A stretch of 64,000 nt of DNA from UBA10649 sp963755335. GTDB lineage: Bacteria > Actinomycetota > Actinomycetes > S36-B12. Below are positions 36,160 through 44,990 of the stretch, in pieces (positions within the stretch are counted from its first letter, which is position 1; each line of letters begins with the position of its first letter). The DNA is taken from contig CAVWJW010000008.1 of NCBI GenBank assembly GCA_963755335.1, positions 1,860,001 to 1,924,000 on the forward strand, in the 5' to 3' direction. The notes beneath the pieces are model-generated. The model saw only the letters and a program-made list of their open reading frames with translations, was not told where the DNA came from and did no database searches. A program made the translations under genes and the position numbers.

Positions 36160-36831
36160 ATGGGTCGCATTCGCTCCACCATCTCGTCACTCGCCCAGAA
36201 CTGGTCGATGACGCGCAAGTCCTACCCGGCACTGTTCTTCGAGGTCGCCGGGTTCTTCCTGGCCGCCTTCCTGGTGGTGGCCATCCCCATCGGGCTCCTG
36301 CTCAACTGGTTCACGGCCATCCTGCTGGCGATCCCTGCGGGCCTCCTGGCCGCCACGTTCTGGTTCAGCCGTCGCGCCATGCGCGCGGCCTACAAGCAGA
36401 TCGACGGGCAGCCGGGAGCAGCCGCGGCCGTGATCCAGTCCATCCGCGGCGGCAACTGGGTGGTCACCCCCGCCGTTGCGGTCAACAAGAGCCAGGACAT
36501 CATCACGCGCGTTGTCGGCAAGCCCGGCGTGGTCCTGATCTCCGAGGGGCCGGGCAACCGCGTCACGGTCATGCTCGCCAACGAGCGCAAGAAGACCGCG
36601 CGCTGGCTCCCGGACGTCCCGATCTACGAGATCCAGGTCGGCAACGACGAGGGTCAAGTGCCGTTGCTCAAGCTGCAGTCCGCCCTCAACAAGCTGCCGC
36701 GCAACCTGCGCGGCGGCGAGATCACCGACATCCGTCGCCGCCTCGACGCCCTCGGCAACGCCCAGAACGCCATGCCGATCCCCAAGGGTCCGATGCCGAC
36801 CAGCGCGCGCCAGGTGCGCCGCCAGCGCTAG
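36160..36831 (+). CDS. DUF4191 family membrane protein
   Basis: 223 aa. Two close membrane helices (about residues 25-47 and 50-70), then the conserved cytoplasmic part RAAYKQIDGQPGAAAAVIQSIRGGNWVV, VVGKPGVVLISEGP and RGGEITDIRRRLDALG. It is the conserved actinobacterial family found between lipA and glnA (Rv2219 in M. tuberculosis, from memory). No function is established. Leaderless promoter likely. Confidence 0.9.
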   Translation: MGRIRSTISSLAQNWSMTRKSYPALFFEVAGFFLAAFLVVAIPIGLLLNWFTAILLAIPAGLLAATFWFSRRAMRAAYKQIDGQPGAAAAVIQSIRGGNWVVTPAVAVNKSQDIITRVVGKPGVVLISEGPGNRVTVMLANERKKTARWLPDVPIYEIQVGNDEGQVPLLKLQSALNKLPRNLRGGEITDIRRRLDALGNAQNAMPIPKGPMPTSARQVRRQR

Positions 36832-36837
36832 CTCGTC

Positions 36838-37980
36838 ATGATGCCGTCGACGGTGCTGCGCAATGTGCGCACCGTCGACGGCTCAGCCCCGTTCTGGGTC
36901 GCGGTCTCCGGTCACACGATCGAGGCGCTGGGCACTGAGCGCGCACCCGGCGCGACCGAGACCATCGACGCCGACGGACTTCTCCTCGCTCCTGGCTTCA
37001 TCGACATGCACTGTCATGGGGGCGGTGGCGCCGCCTACACCGAGGGTGCCGACGCGGCGCGGCGCGCCGCCGCATTCCACCTCGGTCATGGCACCACGAC
37101 GACACTGGCGAGCCTTGGTGTCGGCTCGGCGTACGGCACTGATCGAGCAGGTGCAGGCCCTCGTGCCCGTCGTCCGCGACGGCACCGTCAGTGGCATCCA
37201 CCTCGAGGGGCCGTGGATCGCCCGGGATTACTGCGGCGCCCACGATCCCGCAGCCCTGCGAGCACCGACCCGCGAGGAGATCGACGCCGTGCTCACGGCC
37301 GGGGACGGCTGCATCGCGATGGTGACGCTCGCCCCGGAGCTGGCCGGTGGCCTTGACGCGATCCGATCCCTGGTCGCGGCGGGCGTGGTCGTGGCGATCG
37401 GCCACACCGGCGCGTCGACCGACATCACCCAGCGTGCGCTGGACGCCGGGGCAACCGTGGCCACGCACCTGTTCAACGCCATGCCGGCGCTGCACCACCG
37501 CGACCCGGGCCCCGTCGGGGCCCTGCTGCGCGATCCTCGGGTGACGGTCGAGCTGATCGCCGACTCGGTTCACGTCCACCCCGACGTGCTGGCCCTCGCG
37601 TTCGCCAGCGTCGGGCCGGCGCGCACGGCCTTGATCACCGATGCCCTCGCCGCAGCGGGCGCCGGCGACGGGCACTACCCACTCGGAACCCTCGACGTCA
37701 CTGTCTCCGGCGGCGTCGCGCGGGTGACTGAGACAGGTGCGCTCGCCGGCAGCACGCTCACGCTCGCCCAGGCACTTCGCGTCGCAGTGACCGACGCCGG
37801 CTGGTCCCCTGCCGATGCACTGACGGCCGTCACTGCGACTCCGGCTCGGGCGTTGAGCCTCACCGACCGCGGCGCCTGGTGGCGGGTGCTCGTGCGGATC
37901 TCGTCCTGCTCGACGATCACCTCGCCGTCGTGGCGGTGATGCGTCAGGGCGTCTGGGTGGTCAGGCCGACCCTCGGATGA
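36838..37980 (+). CDS. nagA: N-acetylglucosamine-6-phosphate deacetylase (two frame shifts)
   Basis: About 380 aa after correction. Removes acetate from GlcNAc-6-P during amino-sugar recycling. The metal site APGFIDMHCHGGGG and motifs GIHLEGPWI, AIGHTGASTD, THLFNAM, IADSVHVHPDVL and LITDALAAAG are present. An extra base near 37123 and a missing base near 37880 disturb the frame; correcting both gives a normal ending at TGA 37978. ATG 36838 and 36841 are alternative starts. The 3' end overlaps the convergent RDD gene by 20 bases. Confidence 0.88.
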
Positions 37981-38374
37981 CGACGGAGCCGACGGCGCGA
38001 TCATGCAGTCCCCGGCCGTCGGAGTCGAGGACGATGGCCGGGATGACCAGGCAGATGAGCAGCGTGCGGACGATCACCCGCCACAGGCTCAGCCGCACAC
38101 CGTCGGTACGCAGCACCGTCAGCCCGAGGATGCGCTGTCCGAAGGAGGCCGATGTCAACCACGTCAGCAGGATGACCTCCAGGGCGAACAGCGACAACGT
38201 GGCGATCTGCGACTCGGCCGAGCCGTAGGCGGCGGACCGGAAGAGCAGCAGGGCCATCCCGATCGCCACGCCCCAGTCGATGAACAGGGCCCCCAGACGG
38301 CGGCCGAAGCCGGCCACGGGGCCCGGGAACCGGCCCCCGTCCCGTGCGGTAAGGGGGGAATCGGCGGCGAGCAC
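37961..38374 (-). CDS. RDD family membrane protein
   Basis: About 137 aa from GTG 38374. The RDD domain is plain: GFGRRLGALFIDWGVAIGMALLLF, TWLTSASFGQRILGLTVLRTDG and a final DRAVGSVVIR. Three membrane helices are predicted. RDD proteins are small membrane proteins of mostly unproved, possibly ion-transport, role. Upstream in-frame ATGs up to 38470 would add a charged tail and run through the glnA control region, so the shorter form is preferred. Confidence 0.82.
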   Translation of the reverse strand: MLAADSPLTARDGGRFPGPVAGFGRRLGALFIDWGVAIGMALLLFRSAAYGSAESQIATLSLFALEVILLTWLTSASFGQRILGLTVLRTDGVRLSLWRVIVRTLLICLVIPAIVLDSDGRGLHDRAVGSVVIRGSA

Positions 38375-38432
38375 CCACCTACCGTAATCAGCCCGCCGAT
38401 CCCGCCGTTCCCACCCGGCCCGGTCACCTGAG

Positions 38433-38470
38433 TTAACACGGCCGAAACAGTCGGGATACCGCTCAGACAC
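38433..38470 (+). promoter_or_regulatory. GlnR-type binding box upstream of glnA
   Basis: Four 5-base half-sites at exact 11-base spacing: TTAAC (38433), GAAAC (38444), GATAC (38455) and GACAC (38466). This follows the actinobacterial GlnR consensus gTnAc-n6-GaAAc-n6-GtnAC-n6-GAAAc. A -10-like TAGAGT lies at 38481-38486 and glnA starts at 38595. Expected to activate glnA under nitrogen limitation. Confidence 0.65.
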
Positions 38471-38594
38471 CCCTGTTTCCTAGAGTCGATAGCGTCGGAG
38501 GCACCCGCCCCCGACCCGACGGGGTTTCCCCGCGCGAGGCGAAGGCACCCGAGGGGTGCACGACCATTGCTCGCACCTGCGAGCGGGAGGTGTC

Positions 38595-40019
38595 ATGTTC
38601 AGCAACGCTGAAGAGGTCTTCACGTACGTCAAGGAGAACGGCGTCGAGTTCGTCGATGTCCGGTTCATGGATCTGCCCGGCGTCATGCAGCACTTCAACA
38701 TCCCGGTGGGCGCGCTCGACGCGGCCGTCTTCGAAGAGGGCCTGATGTTCGACGGCTCCTCGATCCGTGGCTTCCAGGCCATCCACGAGTCCGACATGAA
38801 GCTCATCCCGGACCCCCAGACGGCGTTCATCGACCCCTTCCGCACGTCGAAGACGCTGGTCATGAACTTCTCGATCCGCGATCCCTTCACCAACGAGCCC
38901 TACAGCCGTGATCCGCGCAACGTCGCGTCCAACGCCGAGGCGTACCTCAAGTCCACCGGCATCGCCGACACCGTCTTCTTCGGCGCCGAGGCGGAGTTCT
39001 ACACGTTCGACGACGTCCGGTTCGGCAACAACCAGCATTCGTCGTTCTACTACATCGACTCGATCGAGGCGGCCTGGAACACCGGTCGCGTCGAGGAGGG
39101 CGGCAACCTCGGCTACAAGACCCCCTACAAGGGCGGCTACTTCCCGGTTCCCCCGGTCGACCACTTCGCCGACATGCGCGACGACATGGTCAAGGTGCTC
39201 GAGCAGGTCGGCCTCCAGGTCGAGCGCTCGCACCACGAGGTCGGCACCGCGGGTCAGGCCGAGATCAACTACAGGTTCAACTCCCTGCAGCACGCGGCCG
39301 ACGAGATGATGCTGTTCAAGTACGTCATCAAGAACGTCGCCTGGCAGCACAACAAGAGCGCGACCTTCATGCCGAAGCCGCTCTTCGGCGACAACGGCTC
39401 GGGCATGCACTGCCACCAGTCGCTGTGGAAGGACGGCGAGCCGCTGTTCTATGACGAGCGTGGCTACGGCGGCCTCTCGGACCTCGCCCGCTGGTACATC
39501 GGCGGCCTGCTCCACCACGCGCCGTCGCTGCTGGCGTTCACGAACCCGACCGTCAACAGCTACCACCGCCTGGTGCCCGGCTACGAGGCCCCGGTCAACC
39601 TGGTGTACTCGGCCCGCAACCGCTCAGCATGCATCCGCATCCCGGTCACCGGCAGCTCGCCGAAGGCCAAGCGCATCGAGTTCCGCGTGCCTGACCCCTC
39701 GAGCAACCCGTACCTCGCCTTCTCGGCGCAGCTGATGGCCGGCCTCGACGGCATCAAGAACAAGATCGAGCCGCTCGCCCCCGTCGACAAGGATCTCTAC
39801 GAGCTCCCGCCGGACGAGCACGCCGCCATCCCCCAGGTCCCCGGCTCGCTCTCGGAGGTGCTCATCGCCCTCGAGAACGACAACGAGTACCTGCAGGCCG
39901 GCAACGTGTTCCCGATCGATCTCATCGAGACGTGGATCGACTACAAGCGCACCAACGAGATCGACCCGATCCGCCTGCGCCCGCATCCCCACGAGTTCGA
40001 GCTGTACTACGGCATCTAG
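38595..40019 (+). CDS. glnA: Type I glutamine synthetase
   Basis: 474 aa. Makes glutamine from glutamate, ammonia and ATP. Motifs: MFDGSSIRGFQAIHESDMKL, FFGAEAEFYTFD, KPLFGDNGSGMHCHQSLW, NPTVNSYHRLVPGYEAP and RIEFRVPDPSSNPYLAFSAQ. The adenylylation tyrosine is in KDLYELPP (about residue 401), so it should be controlled by the GlnE encoded 2 kb away. ATG 38595 has GGGAGG 4 bases upstream. An in-frame ATG at 38556 lacks such a site. Confidence 0.97.
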   Translation: MFSNAEEVFTYVKENGVEFVDVRFMDLPGVMQHFNIPVGALDAAVFEEGLMFDGSSIRGFQAIHESDMKLIPDPQTAFIDPFRTSKTLVMNFSIRDPFTNEPYSRDPRNVASNAEAYLKSTGIADTVFFGAEAEFYTFDDVRFGNNQHSSFYYIDSIEAAWNTGRVEEGGNLGYKTPYKGGYFPVPPVDHFADMRDDMVKVLEQVGLQVERSHHEVGTAGQAEINYRFNSLQHAADEMMLFKYVIKNVAWQHNKSATFMPKPLFGDNGSGMHCHQSLWKDGEPLFYDERGYGGLSDLARWYIGGLLHHAPSLLAFTNPTVNSYHRLVPGYEAPVNLVYSARNRSACIRIPVTGSSPKAKRIEFRVPDPSSNPYLAFSAQLMAGLDGIKNKIEPLAPVDKDLYELPPDEHAAIPQVPGSLSEVLIALENDNEYLQAGNVFPIDLIETWIDYKRTNEIDPIRLRPHPHEFELYYGI

Positions 40020-40068
40020 CAGGAGCACGAGCTCCCTCCGCGTCGATTCGCCTCGCGCGCAAGGGAAG

Positions 40069-40099
40069 AAGGGCGGTCACCCTCGCGGTGGCCGCCCTT
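40069..40099 (+). terminator. Terminator hairpin after glnA
   Basis: AAGGGCGGTCACC (40069-40081), loop CTCGC, GGTGGCCGCCCTT (40087-40099): a 13-bp stem with one G-T wobble, 50 bases after the glnA stop. Confidence 0.75.
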
Positions 40100-40168
40100 C
40101 GCCGTGCCGGGCGCAGGGGCCGCGTGTCGCATCGCCCGGTGGTGCCCTCGGAGCGGTCCAATCAGCAC

Positions 40169-40636
40169 ATGGGCAGGAATGCGATCGGATGGCTCCTCGT
40201 GACCGTGCAGGTCATCCTCTTCATCGTCCTGCTGCTGCTCCCCTGGCGGGAGCCGACGGTCCTCAGCCTGGTCGCCGGGGCCGCGCTGTTCATGGCCGGC
40301 ATCGCCCTGGCCCTCGCGTCCGTGCGTACCCTCGGGAAGGCCTTGACACCCACGCCGGTCCCGATCGAGGGGGCCGGGCTGCGGACAACCGGGCCCTACC
40401 GGTTCGTGCGGCACCCGATCTACAGCGCCCTCCTGCTGGTCACCCTCGGACTGCTCGTCGCGGTAGGCAGTGGCGTGGGGTGGATGTGGGGGCTGGTGAT
40501 CGTAGTGTTCTTCTGGTTGAAGTCCCGCTGGGAGGACTCGCTGCTTCGCGAGGCCTATGACGCAGAATGGGTTGCATGGTCCAAGACGACGGGGGCGCTG
40601 GTGCCGCGACTGCGGCGTCAGCCGAAGGCGACATGA
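40169..40636 (+). CDS. Isoprenylcysteine-carboxyl-methyltransferase-like membrane protein
   Basis: 155 aa with four or five membrane helices and the PEMT/ICMT SAM-binding signature LRTTGPYRFVRHPIYSALLL followed by the C-terminal RWEDSLLREAYDAEWVAW. Bacterial members methylate unknown lipids or small molecules. ATG 40169. Its stop overlaps the start of the next gene (ATGA), so the two are translationally coupled. Confidence 0.85.
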   Translation: MGRNAIGWLLVTVQVILFIVLLLLPWREPTVLSLVAGAALFMAGIALALASVRTLGKALTPTPVPIEGAGLRTTGPYRFVRHPIYSALLLVTLGLLVAVGSGVGWMWGLVIVVFFWLKSRWEDSLLREAYDAEWVAWSKTTGALVPRLRRQPKAT

Positions 40637-41931
40637 CCGAGGCGCACGAACCGGGCAGGCATCGACGCGTGCGCGGGCGGACCGCCCGCATCGTCACCTG
40701 GTCGATCGTCGGAGCGCTCACGGCAGGAGTCGTGTGGGCGGGCGCCTCGCTTTACGGCACGTACAAGGACTCCGACGGGGAGCCGGCGAGCGTGATCGTC
40801 GCCACGTGGATGCGCGACAACCACATGGGTCCGATAGTCGCGCAGCTCGAGAACGTCTACTACCGCTACGTCGACAAGCCCGAGGTCGGTGGCGAGCCCA
40901 CCTTGTCGGCCGACCTTGCCAATGAGGACAACGCCGGCACCGACAACAGCGACCTCGGGGCCGTGCAACCGGCCACCACCACCCATGACTCCGTTCCCCT
41001 GCTCCTCGCTCCCGCGAACCCCGCCGCTCCCGCGCAGGTGGCTCCGCCGGCCAACCCCGCGGCGCCTGCCCCGGTGGCCGCTCCCGCGATCCTGCCGCAC
41101 CTGCAACCGCCGGCGTCCCTCGTCTCGCCGGTCACGTCACCCGAGCCGAAGGAGGGGCAGTGGCAGCCCGTCGCGTCCTACGTCAACGGCGAGCCCGCCG
41201 TGTACGTCACCCGAGTGCGCGCTGACGACGTCCACACCGCCTACTACGCGTCGGTCATGTGGATCGACACGAAGCTGACCAAGGCGATCTTCGTCCCGGG
41301 CTACCAGGAGCCCGGCGGCCCGAACCCGTACAACGGCGCCCTGCCCAAGGACCTGTGGCCCGCCGTCCTGGCCAATTTCAACGGGGCGTTCCGCCTCGAC
41401 GACACGCAGGCCGGCTACTACTACAAGGGCAAGACCGTTCGGCCGCTCGTCAACGGACGGGCGTCCACCGTCATCTACAAGGACGGCAGCATCAAGGTGG
41501 GCAAGTGGGGCCGCGACGTCACCATGAACAAGGACGTCGACGTGGTGCGGCAGAACCTCAACCTCATCGTCGACAACGGCAAGTCCAAGGTGACCAACGG
41601 CGCCGACAACGTGGTGTGGGGTGCGACCACCGACAAGGAGAGCCTGGCCTGGCGCGCGGCCATCGGTCAGCGCGAGGACGGAAGCATCATCTACGTCGGC
41701 TCGCCCTACCTGTCGGCAGACGGGCTGGCCAATGTGCTCGTCCTGTCTGGCGTCGAACGGGCCATGGTCCTCGACATGAACAACTGGTGGACCGCCGGGT
41801 TCTACTTCCGCCACAGCAAGGACGGCAAGCCGCTGTGCCGCAAGCTCGACCCCAGCATCCAGGAGAGCTGCGATCGGTTCCTGAACCGCTACAAGCGCGA
41901 CAGCTTCCAGTTCCTGTCGATCAACCCCTAG
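40633..41931 (+). CDS. Membrane-anchored phosphodiester glycosidase (NAGPA-domain) protein
   Basis: 432 aa from ATG 40633. A short basic cytoplasmic tail, one membrane helix (about residues 18-40), an extracellular Ala/Pro-rich linker (about 110-170), and a C-terminal domain resembling the phosphodiester glycosidase fold of the human uncovering enzyme: ANFNGAFRLDD, GKTVRPLVNGRASTVIYKDG, NLNLIVDNGK, RAAIGQREDGSIIYVGS and AMVLDMNNWWTAGFY. Probably acts on cell-wall glycopolymer phosphodiesters (inference). Confidence 0.78.
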   Translation: MTEAHEPGRHRRVRGRTARIVTWSIVGALTAGVVWAGASLYGTYKDSDGEPASVIVATWMRDNHMGPIVAQLENVYYRYVDKPEVGGEPTLSADLANEDNAGTDNSDLGAVQPATTTHDSVPLLLAPANPAAPAQVAPPANPAAPAPVAAPAILPHLQPPASLVSPVTSPEPKEGQWQPVASYVNGEPAVYVTRVRADDVHTAYYASVMWIDTKLTKAIFVPGYQEPGGPNPYNGALPKDLWPAVLANFNGAFRLDDTQAGYYYKGKTVRPLVNGRASTVIYKDGSIKVGKWGRDVTMNKDVDVVRQNLNLIVDNGKSKVTNGADNVVWGATTDKESLAWRAAIGQREDGSIIYVGSPYLSADGLANVLVLSGVERAMVLDMNNWWTAGFYFRHSKDGKPLCRKLDPSIQESCDRFLNRYKRDSFQFLSINP

Positions 41932-41951
41932 CCCCACCTTGCAGGGGTTGA
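41921..41951. terminator. Bidirectional terminator between convergent genes
   Basis: TCAACCCC (41921-41928) pairs with GGGGTTGA (41944-41951). It overlaps the end of the glycosidase gene and precedes the glnE stop at 41970. Confidence 0.5.
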
Positions 41952-41969
41952 GCCGTCACGTCGGCCGAA

Positions 41970-44900
41970 CTAGTCGGCCGCGTCGTCGGCCGCCCCGTAG
42001 AACAGGCGCTCGAACACGGCGCGCGCCCGTCGGGTGATCCGCAGGTAGTCCTCGATCAGTCGTCCGGAGTCCGCGACCGGGTAGCCCAGGACGAAGGCCA
42101 CCGCGCGGAGCTCGCGGGTGTCGACCGGCACCATGTCGCTCGCCACGCCGCGCACGAGCATCACGGCGTTGCGCATGGCCGTCGCTGAGCGCCATGCCTC
42201 CATCAGCTCGCGCGCATCTCGCTCGTCGAGCAGTCCCGCGTTACGGGCGGCCGCCAGCGCCTCCAGCGTCCGCGTCGTCCGAAGTCCGGGGACGTCGGCG
42301 GCGTGCTGCATCTGCAGGAGCTGCGCCACCCACTCGACATCCGAGAGCCCACCGCGGCCGAGCTTGGTGTGCAGGTTGGCGTTGGCCCCCCGGGGCAGGC
42401 GCTCCGACTCCATGCGCGCCTTCAGGCGGCGCACCTCGGTCAGCTCGTCATCCGCCAGTCCACCGGTCCAGCGGATCGGGTCGACGAGCTGCATGAAGGC
42501 GCGGCCCAGTCCTGCGTCGCCGGCCACGAACGTGGCCCGCAGCAGGGCCTGGGCCTCCCAGGTCGCGGACCACCGGTCGTAGTACGCGGCATAGGAGGCC
42601 AGCGAGCGCACGAGCGGACCCTGCTTGCCCTCCGGACGCAGCCCGGCGTCGATGTCGAGCGGCGGGTCGCCGCTGGGCGACATGAGCAGTCGGCGCAGCT
42701 CCTCGGCGAGGGCCGCCGCCGCCTTCGTCGCGACGGTCTCGTTGACTCCCGGACGCGGCTCGTACACGAACATCACGTCGATGTCGCTGCCGAAGCCGAG
42801 CTCGTGCCCGCCGAACCGGCCCATGCCGATGATCGCGAACGAGACGACGTTGTCGCCGGCCCCTGCAACGCTGTCGCGTGCGACCCGTAGCGCACCGTCG
42901 ACCGCGGCGATCGCCACGTCGCTCAGCGCGGATCCTGCCTGCTCCGTGTCAGCCATGCCGAGCACCTCGGCGGCGGCGATGCGGAACAGCTCGCGACGGC
43001 GGATCGAGCGGATCGCTGCGACGGCGCTGGCCGGCTGGTCGTGGCGATCCACGACAGAGGTCACCTCGGCCTGGAGTGCGGCGAGCGTGCGCGGCGTCAT
43101 CTCCGAGTCGTCGGCCAGCAGGGTCACGGACTCCGGCGCCTTCAGGAGCAGATCCGTCGCGTATCGACTGGTGGCCAGGAGCCGAGCGAGGCGTTCCGCC
43201 GCGGCCGACTCGTCGCGCAGCAGTCGCAGGTACCAATGCGTCGAGCCCAGGGCATCGCTGACGCGGCGGAACCCGAGCAGGCCGGCATCGGGATCCGGCG
43301 CGTCCGCGAACCAGCCCAGCATGACGGGCAGCAGCGTGCGCTGGATCGCGGCTCGTCGGGAGACTCCCGACGTCAGGGCCTGCAGGTGGCGCAGGGCACT
43401 CTGCGGATCGACGTAGCCGAGGGCCTCGAGCCTCTGCTCCGCCGCTTCGGGAGACAGGCGCGCCTCGCCGGCGTCGAGTCGGGCGACCGCTCCCAGCAAA
43501 GGCCGGTAGAAGAGCTTCTCGTGGAGTCGCCGTACCTCGCGCGCGTGCCGCTTCCACGCGGCGACGAGGTCGCCCACCGGATCGATGCGGAAGCCGAGCG
43601 ATCGGCCGAGTCGGCGCAGGTCGTCGTCGTCCTCGGGCATGGTGTGGGTGCGCCGCAGTCGGTACAGCTGAAGGCGATGCTCGAGGCTGCGCAGGAACCG
43701 GTACGCCTCGCCGAGGGTGGCGGCGTCGTCGCGGCCGACGTAGCCCCAGGTCGCGAGCGCCTCCAGCGCCACCATCGTCGTAGGGCTGCGCAGCATGACG
43801 TCGCTGCGGCCGTGCACCAGCTGGAGGAGCTGGACGGAGAACTCGACATCACGAAGCCCGCCCGGCCCCAGCTTCAGCTCGCGGTCGGCGACGCGGGACG
43901 GCACGTTGCGCTCGACTCGGCGGCGCATGGCCTGGACATCCTCGACGAATCCGTCGTGATCGGCGGCGCTCCAGACGAAGGGTGACACCGAGTCGACGTA
44001 CTCGACACCGAGGGCAAGGTCGCCAGCCGCGGGCCGCGCCTTGAGCAGGGCCTGGAACTCCCACGTCTTCGCCCAGCGCTCGTAGTACCCCACGTGCGAG
44101 GCGATGGTTCGCACGAGCGCGCCCTGCTTGCCCTCGGGCCGCAGTGCCGCGTCGACCTCCCAGATCGAGCCCTCCGGCGTGACGGCGTTGCAGGCCCTCA
44201 TGAGTCCGGTGGCCAACGAGGTCGCGACCGCAATGGCCTTCGACTCGTCGGCGCCCTCTGCTGCCTCGGCGACATAGATGACATCGACGTCGCTGACGTA
44301 GTTGAGCTCGCGCGCCCCCGCCTTGCCCATCGCGATGACGGCGAACCGGCAGAGGTCCGCGTCGACGCCGACGGTGGAGCGGGCGATGGCCAGCGCAGCC
44401 TCGAGCACGGCGTCGGCGAGGTCGGCGAGCCACGCCGCGACGACGTCCATCGACGCGATGCCGCTGAGGTCCCTCGCCGCGATCCCCAGCAGGGCACGGC
44501 GGTAGCCGATGCGCAGTGAGTTGAGCGTCTCGACGTCGTCTCCGGCCGCCACCGGCTCGGGGAGGGCCGGATCGGCGCCGACGGCGACCAGCAGGCCTTC
44601 GCGAACGGACCGCGCGGACGGCGCCACCGACAGCGCATCGGCGTCCGCCAGCACATCCCAGGCGGTGCGGTGGCGCGCGATGAAGTCACCCAGCGCCTCG
44701 GACATCCCGATCACGTCGATGAGCCGACGCCGCAGGTCGACGTCGGCCTGGAGCGCCGACACCAGGCGGCGCCACTCCGGCTCGTCGCACGACTCGAGGA
44801 TGCGCACCAGCAGGAGCAGGGCCTGATCGGGGTCCGCGGCACCGCCGATGTCGACCAGGACGTCGCCGTCGGCGTCCTCGCCCATCAACGGCTCCATCCG

Positions 44901-44990
44901 CGCGGTATCGCAGAGCCGCCGAGCGCGATCGAGGTCGGAGAGTCCGGCCCGGATGAAACGACCGGTGTCGGACGGTCGGCGGTCAGGCAT
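41970..44990 (-). CDS. glnE: Bifunctional glutamine synthetase adenylyltransferase/deadenylylase
   Basis: 1006 aa. Adds and removes AMP on GlnA to set its activity. Two homologous nucleotidyltransferase halves are visible: N-terminal NYVSDVDVIYVAEA (about residue 238) with LRPEGKQGALVRT and KLGPGGLRDVEFSVQLLQ; C-terminal GFGSDIDVMFVYEPR with LRPEGKQGPLVRS and KLGRGGLSDVEWVAQLLQ. ATG 44990 gives the normal family length; the longer open frame to 45233 runs through the amidotransferase gene. Overlaps the preceding gene by 8 bases. Confidence 0.96.
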   Translation of the reverse strand: MPDRRPSDTGRFIRAGLSDLDRARRLCDTARMEPLMGEDADGDVLVDIGGAADPDQALLLLVRILESCDEPEWRRLVSALQADVDLRRRLIDVIGMSEALGDFIARHRTAWDVLADADALSVAPSARSVREGLLVAVGADPALPEPVAAGDDVETLNSLRIGYRRALLGIAARDLSGIASMDVVAAWLADLADAVLEAALAIARSTVGVDADLCRFAVIAMGKAGARELNYVSDVDVIYVAEAAEGADESKAIAVATSLATGLMRACNAVTPEGSIWEVDAALRPEGKQGALVRTIASHVGYYERWAKTWEFQALLKARPAAGDLALGVEYVDSVSPFVWSAADHDGFVEDVQAMRRRVERNVPSRVADRELKLGPGGLRDVEFSVQLLQLVHGRSDVMLRSPTTMVALEALATWGYVGRDDAATLGEAYRFLRSLEHRLQLYRLRRTHTMPEDDDDLRRLGRSLGFRIDPVGDLVAAWKRHAREVRRLHEKLFYRPLLGAVARLDAGEARLSPEAAEQRLEALGYVDPQSALRHLQALTSGVSRRAAIQRTLLPVMLGWFADAPDPDAGLLGFRRVSDALGSTHWYLRLLRDESAAAERLARLLATSRYATDLLLKAPESVTLLADDSEMTPRTLAALQAEVTSVVDRHDQPASAVAAIRSIRRRELFRIAAAEVLGMADTEQAGSALSDVAIAAVDGALRVARDSVAGAGDNVVSFAIIGMGRFGGHELGFGSDIDVMFVYEPRPGVNETVATKAAAALAEELRRLLMSPSGDPPLDIDAGLRPEGKQGPLVRSLASYAAYYDRWSATWEAQALLRATFVAGDAGLGRAFMQLVDPIRWTGGLADDELTEVRRLKARMESERLPRGANANLHTKLGRGGLSDVEWVAQLLQMQHAADVPGLRTTRTLEALAAARNAGLLDERDARELMEAWRSATAMRNAVMLVRGVASDMVPVDTRELRAVAFVLGYPVADSGRLIEDYLRITRRARAVFERLFYGAADDAAD

